Shown here: positions 59,855 through 62,496 of the stretch, piece by piece
Layout of the letters: each line of letters opens with the position of its first letter
Numbering within the stretch: the first letter of the stretch is position 1
Assembly: GCA_002162685.1 (NCBI GenBank)
Contig: MAAQ01000003.1
Location: 1-62,496 of the forward strand
Direction: 5' to 3'
DNA: 62,496 nucleotides
DNA from: Flavobacteriales bacterium 33_180_T64
GTDB taxonomy: Bacteria > Bacteroidota > Bacteroidia > Flavobacteriales > Flavobacteriaceae
Notes under the pieces: model-generated
Told to the model about the DNA's origin: nothing
What the model saw: the letters and a program-made list of their open reading frames with translations, nothing else
The model's database searches: none
Made by a program: the position numbers and the translations under genes

Positions 59855-62496
59855 ATGAAAATCTTTACTCGATTCTCTTTTAAGTCAAGCCTCTTTTATT
59901 CATTAATAATTACATTGCTAACGTTCTCATTAGAAAGTTCTGCGCAGAATATCTCAGCAACTGATGGAGGCAGCCCATGCCAAAATTGTGCTCCAACTGG
60001 TTGGAATGATGCTGGAGGTACTCCTGATGTTTCAAATAGTACTGTGGCAGCTTCAACTGGTGTTGGTGGAGGTGGAGCTACTTGGGATTTTCCTGCTAAT
60101 GGTGATGTTTTACCATTGCCTCCTAATAGTCATGCAGATTGGATTTCTTTAAGAGATATTAATGGTACCGAAGAAACTGTTACTACAACTATAACAAATT
60201 TAGTGATAGGAGAGGATTATGAGTTAATTCTATATTGGTTTGCACCAGTTTCTAATAATGATGGTCAAGGACCAGACTATTATGCTGGAACATTTATTGA
60301 AGATTTTGATTACCAAGTAGGTGTCTTGCCAAGAGAAACAATTGTTGTTAATGTGGCTGATAGAAATCAATGGAATACAACAAGAATTAGATTTACAGCG
60401 ACATCTACAAATTTGACTTTCTCATTTTTCCCTGGGAACGATTCTACACCAAGAGGTGGTGGCTCTAGAATAGTTTATGAATCAATTCAATTATCAATTA
60501 CATTAGATGCAATAAATACAGCTCCAGTAGCTGATAATAATTCTGATACGACACCTTTTAATACAGCAACAACGTTCAATATTACTGGGACAGATGTCGA
60601 TTTTGATGGAAACATTGATGATGCTAGTGTAGATTTAGATCCGCTAACTCTAGGAATACAAAATGCAAATACAACGGTTCAAGGTGCTTGGACTGTGGAT
60701 AATTTAGGTGATGTAACATTTACTCCAACTCTAGGTTTTACTGGTGACACAACTTTAGATTATACTGTTGCAGATGATTATGTTCTTGATACAGCGCCTC
60801 AACCTGCGACTTCAAATGTAGCGACATTAACTGTAACTGTGTTGGCTCCAACAATCACAGCACAAGATGATAATTTTAATGGAACTCCAATAAATCCTAC
60901 TACTGGAGGAACTACAGCAAGTGTATTTGCAGATAATGGAAATGGGACTGATGATGCCGATGGCGCAGCAGCAGCAACAAATGGAAATATTGATAATAAT
61001 ATTAGTATTATTAGTGATGGTGGTTTAATTGGCGTAACAATAAATACAGATGGAACAATCGATGTGCCAGCAGGAACACCAACTGGACCATATACGATAA
61101 CGTATCAGATATGTTTAGATGTTGATAATACGATTTGCGATACAGCTGATGTGACTATTGTAGTAGGGGCGTGTTTAGATTTTCCTACTAATGATTGTGA
61201 TGGCGATGGTGTATTGAATTCTGCAGATGTATGTGAAGGTTTTGATGACACAATAGATACTGATGGAGATTTAGTGCCTAATGGATGTGATAATGATGAT
61301 GATAATGATGGTGTTTTAGATACTTTAGAATGTGTTGCTGTACCTGCCTCTGATGCAGATTCAGTTGATGCGTCGTCGTCAGGACTTTTAAACCAAAATT
61401 TCGCTATTGGATCTGATAATATATATGCAACTATAGATAGTGTAACAGATCAGCTTATAATCGATTTAGGACTTTTAGTAAATCCTGATGTGACTATAGA
61501 TATAGAATCTCTTGTTACACTAAATTTACATGTTATGGGAGTTGAGCAATCACTTGATAATATCGTGTATACTGATTTACAAACGTTCAATTTTCCTGCT
61601 ATTTCTACGGAAGTGGTACATGGTTATACTTTAACAAGCTCAGCACGATATATTCGTGTTATTATGTCAACAGATGCTGGATCTGGTAGATTACAAATTG
61701 ATAATGTGAGTTATCAAGCATTTTGTGGTGGAGATACAGATAATGATGGTATTCCAGATAGTCTTGATACTGATTCTGATAATGACGGTTGTGATGATGT
61801 TTTAGAAGCAGGACATTTAGATGCAGATGCAAATGGTGAAGTTGACGGAACTGGTGTTGATGCTAATGGTCAAGTGACAGGTTTTGCAACAGCATACACT
61901 GGAACTAATACAGATGTTACAACAGCAACGCAAGTTACTGTAGATGCTACAGCTTTAATAAATCAAACGGTTAACGCTCCAGCAGGAACAACATTTACAA
62001 TTACATCTGCAACAGCAGTAAATACAACAACTTTTGTAGCAGGCGCGCCAGATTATACGATTCCACCAGCAACCGATGTTAGTGGAACTATTGCTTACCA
62101 ATGGCAAAGAAATGGTACAGATATAGATGGCATAATTGATGGCGGAGTCTATAGTACGTTTAATACAGCAACATTAACTATTTCAGATGTTACTGGTTTA
62201 GACGCAAATGTTTATAATTTAGTGATTACGCATCCAGATAATGTATGTGTTGATATACAAAACAGCGCAACACTAACAGTAAATGGTGTAGCAACAATTA
62301 CAGCCGAAGATGATGATTTTAGTGGAACGTCTATTGATTCAGCATCAGGTGGAACAACAGCAAGTGTATTTTTAGATAACGGAAATGGGACTGATGATGC
62401 AGATGGATCAGCAGCAACCGACGCAAATATTGATAATAATATAAGCATTACAAATGATGGTGGCTTAACAGGTGTTACAATAAATACAGATGGAAC
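59855..62496 (+). CDS. Very large secreted surface protein, N-terminal 880 residues (3' end outside window)
   Basis: Reading from the ATG at 59855 the frame is open to the right edge. Signal peptide MKIFTRFSFKSSLFYSLIIT (cleavage near ESSAQN), then a domain rich in Gly and Asn (residues 30-220), a cadherin/bacterial-Ig-like region (about 225-330), and a block starting ITAQDDNFNG that recurs later. Residues ~440-485 are thrombospondin type 3 repeats (CDGDGVLNSADVCEG, DTDGDLVPNGCDNDDDNDG), Ca-binding Asp-rich loops, and a further set lies near 630-670 (DTDNDGIPDSLDTDSDNDGC). Such proteins in flavobacteria usually end in a type IX secretion sorting domain; that end is not visible here. Probable adhesin or gliding-related surface protein. 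Confidence 0.85.
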   Translation, partial: MKIFTRFSFKSSLFYSLIITLLTFSLESSAQNISATDGGSPCQNCAPTGWNDAGGTPDVSNSTVAASTGVGGGGATWDFPANGDVLPLPPNSHADWISLRDINGTEETVTTTITNLVIGEDYELILYWFAPVSNNDGQGPDYYAGTFIEDFDYQVGVLPRETIVVNVADRNQWNTTRIRFTATSTNLTFSFFPGNDSTPRGGGSRIVYESIQLSITLDAINTAPVADNNSDTTPFNTATTFNITGTDVDFDGNIDDASVDLDPLTLGIQNANTTVQGAWTVDNLGDVTFTPTLGFTGDTTLDYTVADDYVLDTAPQPATSNVATLTVTVLAPTITAQDDNFNGTPINPTTGGTTASVFADNGNGTDDADGAAAATNGNIDNNISIISDGGLIGVTINTDGTIDVPAGTPTGPYTITYQICLDVDNTICDTADVTIVVGACLDFPTNDCDGDGVLNSADVCEGFDDTIDTDGDLVPNGCDNDDDNDGVLDTLECVAVPASDADSVDASSSGLLNQNFAIGSDNIYATIDSVTDQLIIDLGLLVNPDVTIDIESLVTLNLHVMGVEQSLDNIVYTDLQTFNFPAISTEVVHGYTLTSSARYIRVIMSTDAGSGRLQIDNVSYQAFCGGDTDNDGIPDSLDTDSDNDGCDDVLEAGHLDADANGEVDGTGVDANGQVTGFATAYTGTNTDVTTATQVTVDATALINQTVNAPAGTTFTITSATAVNTTTFVAGAPDYTIPPATDVSGTIAYQWQRNGTDIDGIIDGGVYSTFNTATLTISDVTGLDANVYNLVITHPDNVCVDIQNSATLTVNGVATITAEDDDFSGTSIDSASGGTTASVFLDNGNGTDDADGSAATDANIDNNISITNDGGLTGVTINTDG
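60851..61156 (+). repeat. Intragenic domain repeat, copy 1
   Basis: Encodes ITAQDDNFNG...TTASVFADNGNGTDDADG...NIDNNISI...GVTINTDGTIDVP. Copy 2 begins 1443 bases downstream at 62294 with the same core (TTASVFLDNGNGTDDADG, NIDNNISI, GVTINTDGT). Confidence 0.8.
62294..62496 (+). repeat. Intragenic domain repeat, copy 2 (cut by the window edge)
   Basis: Encodes ITAEDDDFSG...TTASVFLDNGNGTDDADG...NIDNNISITNDGG. Similarity to copy 1 is clear at both protein and DNA level; more copies probably follow outside the window. Confidence 0.8.

Noticed and set aside
62212-62448. Reverse-strand frame inside the giant surface protein gene
   Set aside because: Compositional shadow of the Asp/Thr-rich repeats on the other strand.

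Overview
This is AT-rich chromosomal DNA from a member of the Bacteroidetes, almost certainly a marine-type flavobacterium (Flavobacteriaceae). The evidence is the gene content (BshB1, GSCFA protein, DUF2851, DUF3467, PPOX, paired TPM proteins with LemA, a giant thrombospondin-type-3 surface protein), promoter boxes of the Bacteroidetes form TAnnTTTG in front of many genes, weak Shine-Dalgarno sequences almost everywhere, and one conspicuous exception, a strong AGGAGG in front of rpsU, which is a known peculiarity of this group. Species cannot be fixed by eye.

Layout. 1-3.9 kb is an accessory island: the 3' end of an RHS-repeat polymorphic toxin gene, then three small genes (a lipoprotein, a four-helix membrane protein and an Imm53 immunity protein). 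The spacers around the membrane-protein gene are two nearly identical ~275-bp repeat units, each bounded by inverted REP-like hairpins and containing a terminator and a short remnant resembling the RHS core. 4-5.8 kb holds a GH18-like protein and an atypical LuxR-type response regulator. 6.1-10.1 kb is a tightly overlapping operon for a type II secretion/type IV pilus-like pseudopilus (GspC/PilP-like, GspK/PilX-like, two minor prepilins, GspF) without its ATPase or secretin. 10.1-13.8 kb is a reverse-strand block: bshB1, a PPOX flavoprotein, an alpha/beta hydrolase, a DUF1348 protein and a TetR regulator. Copies of one 14-bp palindrome define a likely TetR regulon there. 13.9-21.4 kb contains TrmH-type methyltransferase, era, der, a membrane protein/XRE pair, and a reverse-strand operon M23 peptidase-MerR-LemA-TPM-TPM.

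21.5-41.1 kb is mostly housekeeping: alaS, GSCFA, coaD, ddl, a PASTA protein, an RluA-family pseudouridine synthase, yaaA, a TPR protein, a UDG-family protein, a DinB-like protein, DUF2851, PspC, a potassium channel, an alanine/glycine:cation symporter, a ComEA-like protein, an acyl-CoA dehydrogenase, a carboxypeptidase-regulatory-domain protein, and a lipoprotein alpha-amylase with a LacI-type operator upstream.

41.2-56.5 kb is the translation/transcription core: rpsU, xerC, hpf, tRNA-Thr/Tyr/Gly/Thr, tuf, tRNA-Trp, secE, nusG, rplK-rplA-rplJ-rplL, rpoB, rpoC, DUF3467. The tRNA order before tuf is the same as in the E. coli thrU-tyrU-glyT-thrT-tufB cluster. Structured spacers occur after tuf, between rplL and rpoB, and between rpoB and rpoC. 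56.7-62.5 kb holds a YjdI-type iron-sulfur protein, prfC, a LuxR-type regulator, and the first 880 codons of a very large secreted surface protein that runs off the right end.

The most unusual parts are the RHS immunity-cassette array with its hairpin-bounded repeat units, the incomplete pseudopilus operon, and the TetR palindrome set.
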